This document shows, piece by piece, positions 7,657-15,259 of a stretch of DNA of 44,221 bases. The translations under genes were made by a program, and so were the position numbers. Numbering within the stretch: the stretch's first letter is position 1; each line of letters begins with the position of its first letter. This DNA comes from an uncultured Clostridia bacterium (GTDB lineage: Bacteria; Bacillota; Clostridia; Christensenellales; Aristaeellaceae), in assembly GCA_944364075.1 (NCBI GenBank), contig CALVVZ010000006.1, forward strand, positions 1 to 44,221, in the 5' to 3' direction. The notes below the pieces were generated by a model. It made no database searches. It was not told the DNA's origin and worked only from the letters and a program-made list of their open reading frames with translations.

Positions 7657-8231
7657 TATATTCCCTCCTGATGTTTCAGATGCTCCCTGCGCTCCCCTGC
7701 CCACGCGGTCAGCAGCAGCGCCGCAGTAACCGTCAGCGTCCCCAAACGGGTGAACAGGCCCAGGCGCAGGGAAAAAGCGCTGCTTTCGCCCCAGAAATCC
7801 GGAATGACCCGTAGCCGCAGCGTTTCCGGCAGCCATTGCGAGAGCATGGCCAGCGCGCCGGAAACCATGGCCGTTCTGGCCGCGTCGCTCAAGGCAAGGC
7901 GCAGGCTGCCTTCACAATGGGTGAGCTGTACCCCGCCAAAGAGCCATTTTCTGGCCTGGTCCGTCCGCAGTAGTGCTCCAAGCCATACCTTCGCGCGTCC
8001 GGGAGCAATGGTAGGAGCCTGATGTTCGCCGGTATGGATGCGGCCTCCTCGTACCATAAGCCGCAATCGTCCACCCTCCTGCTCCGTGCGGAATGCCCAT
8101 CGCAACGGAATACCCCAAACATGCAGCTGCACTTGCCCCGTTGCTCCCCGGCCGGCGCTCAGCGCCACATATATTTCCAGCGGCGTTGCCATCAGGGCCG
8201 CCACAAGCAGAACCCATAGCAGCGGGTTCAT
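7656..8231 (-). CDS. DUF2953 protein, YtfI-like
   Basis: A 191-residue protein with an N-terminal membrane helix (about 3-22), a beta-rich middle (QVQLHVWGIPLRWAF, LRLMVRGGRIHTG) and a second hydrophobic helix near 160-180 (GLFTRLGTLTVTAALLLTAW). This layout and its position immediately before ytfJ match the DUF2953 (YtfI) family, of unknown function, usually paired with ytfJ. The start overlaps the stop of the upstream recombinase-SpoVT gene as ATGA, and its stop overlaps the ytfJ start, so translation is coupled. The family call rests on context and layout more than on motifs. Confidence 0.7.
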   Translation of the reverse strand: MNPLLWVLLVAALMATPLEIYVALSAGRGATGQVQLHVWGIPLRWAFRTEQEGGRLRLMVRGGRIHTGEHQAPTIAPGRAKVWLGALLRTDQARKWLFGGVQLTHCEGSLRLALSDAARTAMVSGALAMLSQWLPETLRLRVIPDFWGESSAFSLRLGLFTRLGTLTVTAALLLTAWAGERREHLKHQEGI

Positions 8232-10393
8232 TGCTCCATTTGCCGCCCTACGATGCCTGCTGCGGTTTCCGCCACCTTTAATTCCGTATCCCCCATGCGT
8301 GCGCCTTGCTCACGGCTCAGCAGCAGCACTGCGCCAATAGCCTCCCCGTCGGCGATAATCGGTGAAAGCACCTGCGCCGTATAACCGGCGGGATCTTCCT
8401 CGCTGGTCACCGCCACGGTACGGCTTCCGTTCTGGCGGTTCAGCGCCACCGTCTGCCGGTTGGCAATGGCCGCTTCCAGGTCATGGCTAATGGGCTTGTC
8501 CCACAGCTCCTTCTTGCTCACGCCGCTGGCCGCTATTACTTGATCCCTGTCCACGATACACGCAATGTGGCCCAGAGAACGAAACAGGGACTCCGTATAA
8601 TCCTTGGCAAACGAGGACATCTCCCCTATGGGCGAATATTTCTTCAAAATAACCTCGCCATCCCGATCCGTGTAAATCTCCAGCGGGTCGCCGTCACTGA
8701 CAACATGGACATCGAAAACCTTGTCCTTCTGGTTCCGGGCCCTCTGGACAAGCCGGCAATTTCTATTTTCGATGTCCTCCTTAAAATTTACGGTGTCCTC
8801 CAGGCTGCCGCTGCGGATAAGGGCGTCGATGTCCGACTGGAGCTTCAGCTCCAGATGGTCCTCATACACCCGTATCTCCCGGATCATCAGTTCCAGGTCG
8901 TTACGGTCCAGCTTTTCCTTTTCCAGGATATCCTGGAACACATCCAGGGCGGTTTTCGCGGTGCGGTTCACTTGAATGATGGTATTGCGCCGGTCGCTGA
9001 GGAGATCAATCTGCTGGTTCAGGCCTTCGATTTTCCGCTGGAGGTCGTTTTCCAGCTCATCATAGGTGGCCTCCAGCAGTTCCTCCTGCTCCGGGTGCTT
9101 CATGATGTCCCGGATGCGCTGGCGCTTGGTGGCCTTCAGCTCCTGTTGCAAATCCTCCAGCATCTCCGCCAGGTGATCCGCGGACTGCTCGGTCTCGGTC
9201 ACCTGATCATTTTCGCGGGCCAGATCAGCGTTGAGACGATCCAGCATGGAGGCAGAGGAGTCCATGACCTTCTGCACGTATATTTTCAGCAGTTCATCCA
9301 GCTTGTCCACGCGGATATGATGAGAGGTACACCCCGCTGTTCCCCGGCGGTGATAGGTGCCGCAGGTATAGGCAGGCGCCAGGTCGCCCCGGCTCATGGC
9401 AAACATGGGGCTGCCGCAATCTCCGCAAACCAGGAAGCCGGAATAGAAGTTGTCATACTTCTTCACGCCCCGGTAATTGGTGCGGGTGCGCTTTTCCCGC
9501 AGGGCCTTGGTAATGGCAAAAGTGCGGTAATCAATGATGGGCTGATGGTGATTCTCAATCACCACGTGCTCGCCGTCGTCGCGCTTCACGTCCTTGCCGT
9601 TGATCTTGGCGCGGGTGGTTTTTCCCTGGCGAAGGGTGCCGATGTAGAAATCGTTATCGAGGATGCCCTGTACGGTGACGATGGCCCAGGCCGCTTTCAC
9701 CTCGCGCTTGTATTCCTCGCCACCGGCTTCCTTGCGCAGCTGCTCGGACATGCGGGGAGTGGGCACGCCCTGCTCGGTGAGGGCGTTGGCAATCTTCTTG
9801 TAGCCCCAGCCTTCCTCATTGTAAAGGTGGAAGATGCGGCGGACAATCTCCGCTTCCGTGGGGACGATTTCAAATTCCTTGCGCTTATTGACGAGATATC
9901 CGTAGGGCGCAGCGCAGATCCATTGTCCATCCTGCTGGCGGCGCTTGATGACGTTGCGCACCTTCTTGGACGTATCGGTGACGGGCATTTCGTTAATCAG
10001 AAACTGGAACTGAATTTTCAGCCAGTCATCATCGTTGGGAAAGTCGATGCCGTCGCCGATGGAGATGATGCGCACCCCGGCGTCCCGCAGGTCCTCCAGC
10101 TCCACCAGGCCGCGAGAATTGCGGCGAGAAAAACGGGAAAAGTCCTTAACCACCAGGATATCGTACCGATGAGTAAGGAGGCCCTTGCGCATAGCCTGGT
10201 AGCCTTCCCGCTGCTCAAAGGTGTAGCCGGAGCGGTCCCGGTCCTCGTAAAAGGTCAGGGTACTATCCGGGAAGCGCTGCTTCACAAAGTCCTGGATAAT
10301 GGCTTTCTGGTTTTCGATGGAGACGTTATCCCGGTCCAGTTCATCGTCCACCGAGATACGGCAGTAGCCTGCGATATCAAAGCGTTCGGTCAT
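8228..10393 (-). CDS. Large serine recombinase fused in frame to the SpoVT C-terminal region
   Basis: A 721-residue chimera. Residues 1-150 are a serine recombinase catalytic domain with the nucleophile at Ser14 (YCRIS), EDRDRSGYTFEQREGYQAM and VVKDFSRFSRRNSRGL. Then come the recombinase domain (about 165-290), a zinc ribbon (CGDCGSPMF...YTCGTYHRRGTAGC) and a long coiled coil (about 370-470). From about residue 567 (base 8695) to the end it reads DGDPLEIYTDRDGEVILKKY, SPIGEMSSFAKDYTESL and VAETAAGIVGRQMEQ, which is SpoVT without its first 28 or so residues. The GAF domain is complete but the AbrB DNA-binding domain is cut in half. All catalytic recombinase residues look intact. The stop overlaps the DUF2953 gene start. 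Either an element inserted into spoVT, or this is a stable fusion; recombinases with SpoVT-like tails may recur in Clostridia. Confidence 0.88.
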   Translation of the reverse strand: MTERFDIAGYCRISVDDELDRDNVSIENQKAIIQDFVKQRFPDSTLTFYEDRDRSGYTFEQREGYQAMRKGLLTHRYDILVVKDFSRFSRRNSRGLVELEDLRDAGVRIISIGDGIDFPNDDDWLKIQFQFLINEMPVTDTSKKVRNVIKRRQQDGQWICAAPYGYLVNKRKEFEIVPTEAEIVRRIFHLYNEEGWGYKKIANALTEQGVPTPRMSEQLRKEAGGEEYKREVKAAWAIVTVQGILDNDFYIGTLRQGKTTRAKINGKDVKRDDGEHVVIENHHQPIIDYRTFAITKALREKRTRTNYRGVKKYDNFYSGFLVCGDCGSPMFAMSRGDLAPAYTCGTYHRRGTAGCTSHHIRVDKLDELLKIYVQKVMDSSASMLDRLNADLARENDQVTETEQSADHLAEMLEDLQQELKATKRQRIRDIMKHPEQEELLEATYDELENDLQRKIEGLNQQIDLLSDRRNTIIQVNRTAKTALDVFQDILEKEKLDRNDLELMIREIRVYEDHLELKLQSDIDALIRSGSLEDTVNFKEDIENRNCRLVQRARNQKDKVFDVHVVSDGDPLEIYTDRDGEVILKKYSPIGEMSSFAKDYTESLFRSLGHIACIVDRDQVIAASGVSKKELWDKPISHDLEAAIANRQTVALNRQNGSRTVAVTSEEDPAGYTAQVLSPIIADGEAIGAVLLLSREQGARMGDTELKVAETAAGIVGRQMEQ

Positions 10394-10486
10394 GACGGTA
10401 TCGCTCCCCTTTCAAGCGGTTTTCATATGCCATGGAATCGCGCCTTTTCCGTTTTATCGACATTGTTTTTGCTGTTTACAGATAAT

Positions 10487-10515
10487 ATTGTACACCTAAA
10501 AAAACAAGAATGCAA
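10487..10515 (-). promoter_or_regulatory. Promoter of the recombinase-SpoVT gene
   Basis: Minus strand: TTGCAT (10515-10510), a 17-bp spacer, TACAAT (10492-10487). This is a vegetative-type promoter about 90 bp upstream of the recombinase ATG. It suggests expression of the fusion outside sporulation; no forespore-type promoter was recognised. Confidence 0.6.
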
Positions 10516-10591
10516 GTCTGTGCTCCGTGTAAAGCATCCAAATGCGAGGCAGAGGCTGCCGCATCCTGAGATAGCCCCTGCTCAGCATTCT

Positions 10592-10621
10592 TTGACTTAT
10601 TCGTCCGTTGTCTGGTACAAT
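10592..10621 (+). promoter_or_regulatory. Promoter of the first propeller-SBP gene
   Basis: TTGACT at 10592-10597 and TACAAT at 10616-10621 with an 18-bp spacer. The transcript would have a leader of about 108 nt and AGGAGG just before the ATG at 10736. Confidence 0.6.
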
Positions 10622-10735
10622 AGGATTAGTCAGTATACATCCGTACTTGCCGCTGGAGCATAACCGCATTTTTGATCTGATACAAAATCATCCGCTGATG
10701 TGAACACCACAGGTGCATTTTCAGGAGGTTCAATC

Positions 10736-12925
10736 ATGAAAATAAGTTGGAAAAAGCTGCGCCTTGCTGCCCTGATATGCTGCGTTACCTTGCTCTTGAT
10801 GGGCACGGCTTTTGCGTCTCCGCAGGCGCTGGATTTGAGCGGCATATCTGATGGGCTTGCACAGCCGGTCAGTGTTGCGGCCTCGGGAGAATTGCTCTGG
10901 GTGCTTACGAATGGATCGCTTTACCGTGTATCCCTGGCGGAGGCGTCTTATGGGGAGTCCACCCTGGTCTATTCCGATCTTTGCCCCAATAGCCGCATTG
11001 CGTCCCGGAACGGGCTGCTCTATGTGCTGTCCTACGAGGATCAAGCGCTATCCCTGTACTGTCTGGAACAGGAAATGCAGGCATGCGATCCTTGCGGCGC
11101 GCCGCTGAGCTGCGAAGCCTTCTTCATCAGCCAGGATGAACAGCGCTATGTGGATCTTGCAGCCTTTGCGCCCCTTACGGATACTTCCTGGGCAGCGCTG
11201 CTTTGGACAAGCGCGGAAAGAAGCGTGCTGCTTTACGGAGACAGCGAACGCGGAGAAATCCGAGAAGTGGCGGTTCCCTCCGTTGTATCCATCGCGCCTG
11301 CGGATGAAACATCCATCTATGCCTCCCTGTCCATCGGTGAGCTTCGGCGGGTAAATCTGGCCACCGTCGAGCAAAGCATCCTTGCGCAGCTGGAGCAGCC
11401 AGCATGCTGCCTGGCTGTCTCGGAGGACGGCGCTTGTCTCTATCTGGCTGACGCGCTGCAAGTTTACCGGTACCAGGAAAGCACCGGGATAGAAGCCTAC
11501 GACCGTTCGCCCCTCTCCGGTCAAGCGGCCTGGTTTCCTGCGTGTGTGGCCGGCAACCGCTATGTGCTGGGAGACTACAGCAGCCTGTTTGTGGTGGAAC
11601 AGCCGGACACGTCCCTGCCGCTCCTAACCGTCGCAAGTCGTGAAGAAACTCAGATCCTGCAAGACTTTGAAGCGAATCATGACGTCCGGGTCCTGTCGCT
11701 GCCTACGAGCATATATTTTGACGCGGAAAAGCTCATGCAGGACATGATTACCCAGAATAGCGCCTACGATATCTATTGGATTGATGTATCCACGGGCTGC
11801 TTGTCGGTGCTCATGCAGAAGGGGTACTATGTGCCCCTGGACGCCAGCAGCACGCTGGTTTCCGCCATGGACGCCATGGACCCCAATCTCACCGCGTTGC
11901 TCACGCAGGACGGGCATTATGCGGCGTTCCCCAAGTCTGCCACCGCACACATGCTTTGCATCAACACAAAAACCATGGAGGAATTCGGCCTGACGGAGGA
12001 AGATTTGCCGCGCACATTTTCCGAATTTCTTCCGTGGCTCGCGGCGCAATACGAAAAATCCCAAGACCTGGGCAGAGTCGTTTGGGATACGCAGCGCTCG
12101 CTGCGCCACAGCGCCTTTACGCTGCTATTGAATATGTACATCAAGCAATGCGAGCAGGAACACGTGACGCCGGACTTTATCAGCCATGATTTTCCGGCGT
12201 TATTGGGGCAAATCGACCAATACTTTGTGGACAGCACCCCGCTGGCCGCTCCACGGATGGTGAATGGAGAGCTGGAGCTTCCCCTGCTGAGCCAGCAGGA
12301 TGTGGGCGATATGCTCTCGGTGAGCAACGGGTGGATTCCGCTGCCCCTGGTGCTATCGGAAGGGCTTGATCCTATGTATGACATTCAGCTCCAGGTATAT
12401 CTGATCAATCCCTACAGCGAGCATCAGGACGCGGCGTTAGCCTACCTTGAAACCGTCAACTCCTATCTGGATATGGAAAAAGCGCTGGCTTATCTGGAAC
12501 CGGCCAACATCTATATCAACGCTGAAACCAGGATGATTTTGTCCGACACGCCCATTGCCCCAGTGGAAAGGCCGGAATATGCGGCTGAATACGCGGCCTA
12601 TGAAGAAGAGCGGGAACAGCTGATAGCTTCCCTGGAATCCTTGGAGCCGCAAGCCTTGAAGGATGCGCAGCTAAAAATCAAGGAGATCAATGTCTCCCTT
12701 GGCTTTTTGGAGCAGCTCCGATGGTATGTTTCCCTCAAGGACATTGAGCGGATGGAAAGCTACCGGCCTTTCTTTCACGTAAGCGGGGAAGCAACGTTTT
12801 TTGCATCGGTGACCGACCCCATTAGTACCTATACCAATCAATACGCAGACGGCATCATCGGCACGCAGGAAATGCTGCAACTGTTGCGGCGCCTTGCCCG
12901 GATGGTTCAGCTGGAGTCTCTATAA
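10736..12925 (+). CDS. Secreted propeller-like / solute-binding-protein fusion (paralogue 1)
   Basis: A 729-residue exported protein. The signal peptide MKISWKKLRLAALICCVTLLL ends near AFA-SP and has no lipobox Cys. Residues about 35-290 show repeated strand units (LLWVLTNGSLYRVSL, LLYVLSYEDQALSLY, CLYLADALQVYRYQ, YVLGDYSSLFVVE), like the blades of a beta-propeller. Residues about 300-600 resemble an extracellular solute-binding protein (YDIYWIDVSTGCLSVLMQKG, GYYVPLDASS, LCINTKTMEEFGLTEEDLP). The tail is Glu-rich and helical. Its upstream in-frame ATG at 10700 lacks a ribosome site; AGGAGG precedes 10736. No ABC permease is adjacent. The function is unknown; ligand sensing or capture at the surface is inference. 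A paralogue lies at 15260. Confidence 0.6.
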   Translation: MKISWKKLRLAALICCVTLLLMGTAFASPQALDLSGISDGLAQPVSVAASGELLWVLTNGSLYRVSLAEASYGESTLVYSDLCPNSRIASRNGLLYVLSYEDQALSLYCLEQEMQACDPCGAPLSCEAFFISQDEQRYVDLAAFAPLTDTSWAALLWTSAERSVLLYGDSERGEIREVAVPSVVSIAPADETSIYASLSIGELRRVNLATVEQSILAQLEQPACCLAVSEDGACLYLADALQVYRYQESTGIEAYDRSPLSGQAAWFPACVAGNRYVLGDYSSLFVVEQPDTSLPLLTVASREETQILQDFEANHDVRVLSLPTSIYFDAEKLMQDMITQNSAYDIYWIDVSTGCLSVLMQKGYYVPLDASSTLVSAMDAMDPNLTALLTQDGHYAAFPKSATAHMLCINTKTMEEFGLTEEDLPRTFSEFLPWLAAQYEKSQDLGRVVWDTQRSLRHSAFTLLLNMYIKQCEQEHVTPDFISHDFPALLGQIDQYFVDSTPLAAPRMVNGELELPLLSQQDVGDMLSVSNGWIPLPLVLSEGLDPMYDIQLQVYLINPYSEHQDAALAYLETVNSYLDMEKALAYLEPANIYINAETRMILSDTPIAPVERPEYAAEYAAYEEEREQLIASLESLEPQALKDAQLKIKEINVSLGFLEQLRWYVSLKDIERMESYRPFFHVSGEATFFASVTDPISTYTNQYADGIIGTQEMLQLLRRLARMVQLESL

Positions 12926-12958
12926 GCTGTCGGAAATTCCCGGCTAATGTTTGCAAGC

Positions 12959-12991
12959 AATGCACAGTGATAACCACACTGTGCATTCTTG
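12959..12991 (+). terminator. Hairpin after propeller-SBP 1, probable terminator
   Basis: AATGCACAGTG (12959-12969) and CACTGTGCATT (12977-12987) form a perfect 11-bp stem with a 7-nt loop, 33 nt after the stop. The following tract is only CTTGTT, so termination may be partial. A second small hairpin (TTGGGGT/ACCCCAA) follows directly. Confidence 0.6.
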
Positions 12992-13015
12992 TTGGGGTGA
13001 CACCCCAATCCCTGT

Positions 13016-13042
13016 AAAAAAAATCGCAGGACCTGTCCTGCG
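13016..13042 (-). terminator. Second minus-strand terminator
   Basis: CGCAGGA and TCCTGCG (13042-13036 and 13031-13025) form a 7-bp stem with a 4-nt loop, followed on the minus strand by eight Ts. It lies beyond another minus-strand terminator, so the end of the 91-aa gene is doubly insulated, or this one stops readthrough into the convergent gene. Confidence 0.7.
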
Positions 13043-13084
13043 GCTGCGCGCCCAGGGGCGCTTATGGATGACCGTAACGGCATG

Positions 13085-13121
13085 AAAAAAGCGGAGGCTC
13101 GCAGGAAACGCGAACCTCCGC
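13085..13121 (-). terminator. Terminator of the 38-aa/91-aa gene pair
   Basis: On the minus strand GCGGAGG (13121-13115) pairs with CCTCCGC (13097-13091), with an inner CGC/GCG pair, followed by TTTTTT. It lies 38 bp after the 91-aa gene's stop. Confidence 0.85.
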
Positions 13122-13158
13122 CGATGGGACTGTGCTGCAGCATCAGCCGGTTGCAATT

Positions 13159-13434
13159 TTACCGCTCCAGCGCCTGGGTGCGGGACTGTTTGGCCCGCTG
13201 CACCGCTGCCTCCGCCGAGCGCCGGCGGTTATACGCCAGCAGGTCGCGGATGGTGGGATACAGTGGCTGCTCCCCGGACTGGAACACGGCGACCATATAT
13301 TTTCTTGATTTGTATTGTGCATAGAGGGTGATCAGTTCTGCCTGCACCCGCGGATCATCCTTCTCCGCTTTGGTCAGCCAGACCTCCACCAGCTTCTTGT
13401 CGTCATGGACGCGCATTTCCAAGGAATGGCTCAC
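13159..13434 (-). CDS. Small hypothetical protein, 91 aa
   Basis: The protein begins with GTG (MSHSLEMRVHDDKKLVEVWLT) and has KDDPRVQAELITLYAQYKSRKYMVAVFQSGEQ, then a basic helical end (LLAYNRRRSAEAAVQRAKQS). No catalytic motif was recognised. It is overlapped by the 38-aa gene (GTGA overlap), ends just before a terminator, and is divergent from an XRE regulator. Small proteins of this look occur in Clostridia accessory regions, but I cannot name a family with confidence. Function unknown. Confidence 0.65.
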   Translation of the reverse strand: MSHSLEMRVHDDKKLVEVWLTKAEKDDPRVQAELITLYAQYKSRKYMVAVFQSGEQPLYPTIRDLLAYNRRRSAEAAVQRAKQSRTQALER

Positions 13435-13547
13435 TCCCCTTTCCTGGTGCTAGCTTCCACAGATTGGGAATGAATTATTCCTCTTCTGCGCCCCGAGACC
13501 TTTGGCCGGGGCGGTTTACGCCTGGGATACCGCTTGCTTCTGTGCAT
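13431..13547 (-). CDS. Very basic 38-residue peptide gene
   Basis: ATG at 13547 has AGGAG exactly 7 nt upstream, a much better ribosome site than the 91-aa gene has. The peptide MHRSKRYPRRKPPRPKVSGR continues with RRG and a short polar tail, and about one third of its residues are Arg or Lys. The stop overlaps the GTG start of the 91-aa gene by 4 bp, so the two would be translationally coupled. It may be a real small protein or a coupling leader peptide; no homology is claimed. Confidence 0.5.
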   Translation of the reverse strand: MHRSKRYPRRKPPRPKVSGRRRGIIHSQSVEASTRKGE

Positions 13548-13604
13548 GGAATGTCTCCTCTCCGATGGTGATTTGTTGATGCGCGCTCATCGGAGACGAT
13601 TATA
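13548..13604 (-). promoter_or_regulatory. Minus-strand TATAAT box and inverted repeat before the 38-aa gene
   Basis: TATAAT on the minus strand (13604-13599) has no good -35 box, as in activated or repressed promoters. An 8-bp inverted repeat, CTCCGATG (13560-13567) with CATCGGAG (13588-13595), starts at the expected transcription start and runs up to the AGGAG ribosome site. It could be an operator, or an RNA hairpin that hides the ribosome site. Confidence 0.45.
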
Positions 13605-13672
13605 AACGGATTCCGGGGCGGGCACGGACAAACCGGCGGATTTGCGCCTTCTTGGGGAAAAATGGCTTTTCC

Positions 13673-13688
13673 CTTGCAAAAATGCAAG
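13673..13688. promoter_or_regulatory. Palindrome in the XRE divergent region, candidate operator
   Basis: CTTGCA-AAAA-TGCAAG is a perfect 6-4-6 palindrome, the size usual for lambda Cro/CI-type (XRE) operators. It lies 70 bp before the XRE gene and 85 bp before the divergent TATAAT box. Binding by the adjacent regulator is inference. Confidence 0.4.
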
Positions 13689-13757
13689 CGCCATCGCAGG
13701 ATTTTTTCCGCCGTGCGGGAAATAAAGGTAAGTAGATAGCGTGGGGAGGCTGACCAG

Positions 13758-14582
13758 ATGCATACGTATTTACCCGGAACTCCCGGCGATCCCCGGGACA
13801 GGATCAGAGATTTGCTTCGTGAGCGCAGCATGACGCAGGCGGCGCTGGCGGAGGCCATCGGCGCTTCGGAAAGCGCCTTCAACCGCTTCATGAGCGGACA
13901 GACCAACAAGCTCTCCTGCGAAAGCCTGGTGGGCATTGCGAACATCTTTCACGTCTCCACGGACTTTCTGCTGTGCCTGACGGATATCCCCTATCGCACC
14001 AATTATGATATCGAAGCCCTAGGGCTGTCCGCCGGAGCGGCGGAGAAATTATGCTCCGGGGAACTGAACACCGAAACGGTTTCCCAGCTGCTGGAGCATC
14101 CGCTCTTTGCGAAACTGGTGAACCAGATCACCCAGTTCAAGGACGCCACCATCGCCGCCAGCCTGTCCGGTATGAACGCCATGCTGTCGAAGCTGGGGCA
14201 GCTGATGCATCAAGTGGGAAAGAAGTCCCCCGCCCTGCAAAAGGCGGCCATACAGGCAGCGCAGGATATGGAATCCTTGAAGCATCCGCTTTATACGGAC
14301 ACCAGCGCCATGGAGGCAACTTTTCTGGAGCTGGTAGCCGGCTTGAAAAACGGCGCACGTTCCTACATGATGCAATTTCAAAAACTGACGTCCACGGCAG
14401 TGGTCAAATTGGTACAGCAGGTGCAGCGCCATGGCGGGCGCATCCGCCCCAAGGGCGTCACGCCGGAACAAATGGTGGACGCCATTCTGGACACCGCGGA
14501 AGGCATGACAAACATGGACAGCGCGTACCGGGCGGCCCTCCGAGCGGCCTTCCTGCCGCTGTTCAAGCAGCCGGAGGAGTAA
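13758..14582 (+). CDS. XRE-family helix-turn-helix regulator
   Basis: A 274-residue protein. An N-terminal Cro/CI helix-turn-helix spans about residues 13-72: DRIRDLLRERSMTQAALAEAI, GASESAFNRFMSGQ, and LVGIANIFHVSTDFLLCLTD. The remaining 200 residues are a helical region with no recognised domain; it may sense a signal or oligomerise. GGAGG lies 8 nt upstream of the ATG. It is divergent from the 38-aa/91-aa pair and 28 bp upstream of the SRAP gene, so it probably controls both sides. Phage-type repressors usually look like this, but no other phage gene is nearby apart from the recombinase at 8.2-10.4 kb. Confidence 0.8.
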   Translation: MHTYLPGTPGDPRDRIRDLLRERSMTQAALAEAIGASESAFNRFMSGQTNKLSCESLVGIANIFHVSTDFLLCLTDIPYRTNYDIEALGLSAGAAEKLCSGELNTETVSQLLEHPLFAKLVNQITQFKDATIAASLSGMNAMLSKLGQLMHQVGKKSPALQKAAIQAAQDMESLKHPLYTDTSAMEATFLELVAGLKNGARSYMMQFQKLTSTAVVKLVQQVQRHGGRIRPKGVTPEQMVDAILDTAEGMTNMDSAYRAALRAAFLPLFKQPEE

Positions 14583-14610
14583 GCCTTAGCCAAGAAAGGA
14601 ATGCAGAAAA

Positions 14611-15246
14611 ATGTGCGGCAGATATTTCATTGCCCCCGAGGAGGAGGAAGAGGACTGGGAGGAGATCATGGCCATTCTGCAGCGCCGGGGCGAGGCGGTG
14701 AAAACGGGCGAAATCTTTCCGGCGGACACGGTTCCGGTCATTGCCAACAGCCGCAGCATGCGCCCCACGCCCTTCGCCATGCGCTGGGGGTACCTGCTGC
14801 CCAACGGCAAGCGCGTCATCAACGCCCGCAGCGAAACCGCCGCGGACCGGGCGCTGTTTCGGGATGGCATGCGTCAGCGGCGTTGCCTGATCCCCGCCAG
14901 CAACTATTTTGAATGGGAGCGTAAAGCCACCGGCAAGGTGAAGTATGCCATCCGCCCCCGGCAGCGCGGGATGATGTACATGGCGGGCATTTATCGCATC
15001 GCCGCCGGACAGGGCGAGTTCTCCATCCTGACCCGCGCCCCCGCGGAGGAGATACGCTTCATTCACGACCGGATGCCGGTGATCTTCTCCAAAGAAAAAG
15101 CCGGCGCATGGCTGGATCTCCATACGCCGGCGGAATCGCTTTTGCCGGAGGCTGTGCAAGAGGTGGTTTTCCAACCCGCGGAAGCGAAGGAAAGCAAGCC
15201 TGCCGATCATTTGAATCCCCATGCAAAGGGGCTGGCCGTTCCGTGA
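14611..15246 (+). CDS. SRAP-domain protein (HMCES/YedK family), abasic-site DNA crosslinking
   Basis: A 211-residue protein with every SRAP hallmark: Cys2 right after the initiator Met (MCGRYF), which forms the thiazolidine link to abasic sites in single-stranded DNA; Asn71 in INARSET; Glu101 in NYFEWER; and His152 in FIHDRMPVIF. The length is normal for bacterial YedK. These proteins shield abasic sites at replication forks and often accompany SOS or mobile-element genes. AAAGGA precedes the ATG by about 10 nt. It follows the XRE gene by 28 bp and ends 13 bp before the second propeller-SBP gene, which may share the transcript. Confidence 0.93.
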   Translation: MCGRYFIAPEEEEEDWEEIMAILQRRGEAVKTGEIFPADTVPVIANSRSMRPTPFAMRWGYLLPNGKRVINARSETAADRALFRDGMRQRRCLIPASNYFEWERKATGKVKYAIRPRQRGMMYMAGIYRIAAGQGEFSILTRAPAEEIRFIHDRMPVIFSKEKAGAWLDLHTPAESLLPEAVQEVVFQPAEAKESKPADHLNPHAKGLAVP

Positions 15247-15259
15247 ACAGGAGGTTATG

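Larger units (their letters stand above)
10394..10735. other. Divergent intergenic region, 342 bp, no gene
   Basis: The region separates the recombinase-SpoVT gene (-) from the first propeller-SBP gene (+). It holds one promoter for each direction, listed separately, and no recognisable coding segment. The missing 5' part of spoVT is not here on either strand. Confidence 0.6.

Noticed and set aside
8483-10663. A 726-codon open frame on the plus strand opposite the recombinase-SpoVT gene
   Set aside because: It lacks a ribosome site and any domain. The minus-strand frame encodes an unmistakable recombinase and SpoVT domain; the plus frame is an antisense shadow of G+C-rich codons.
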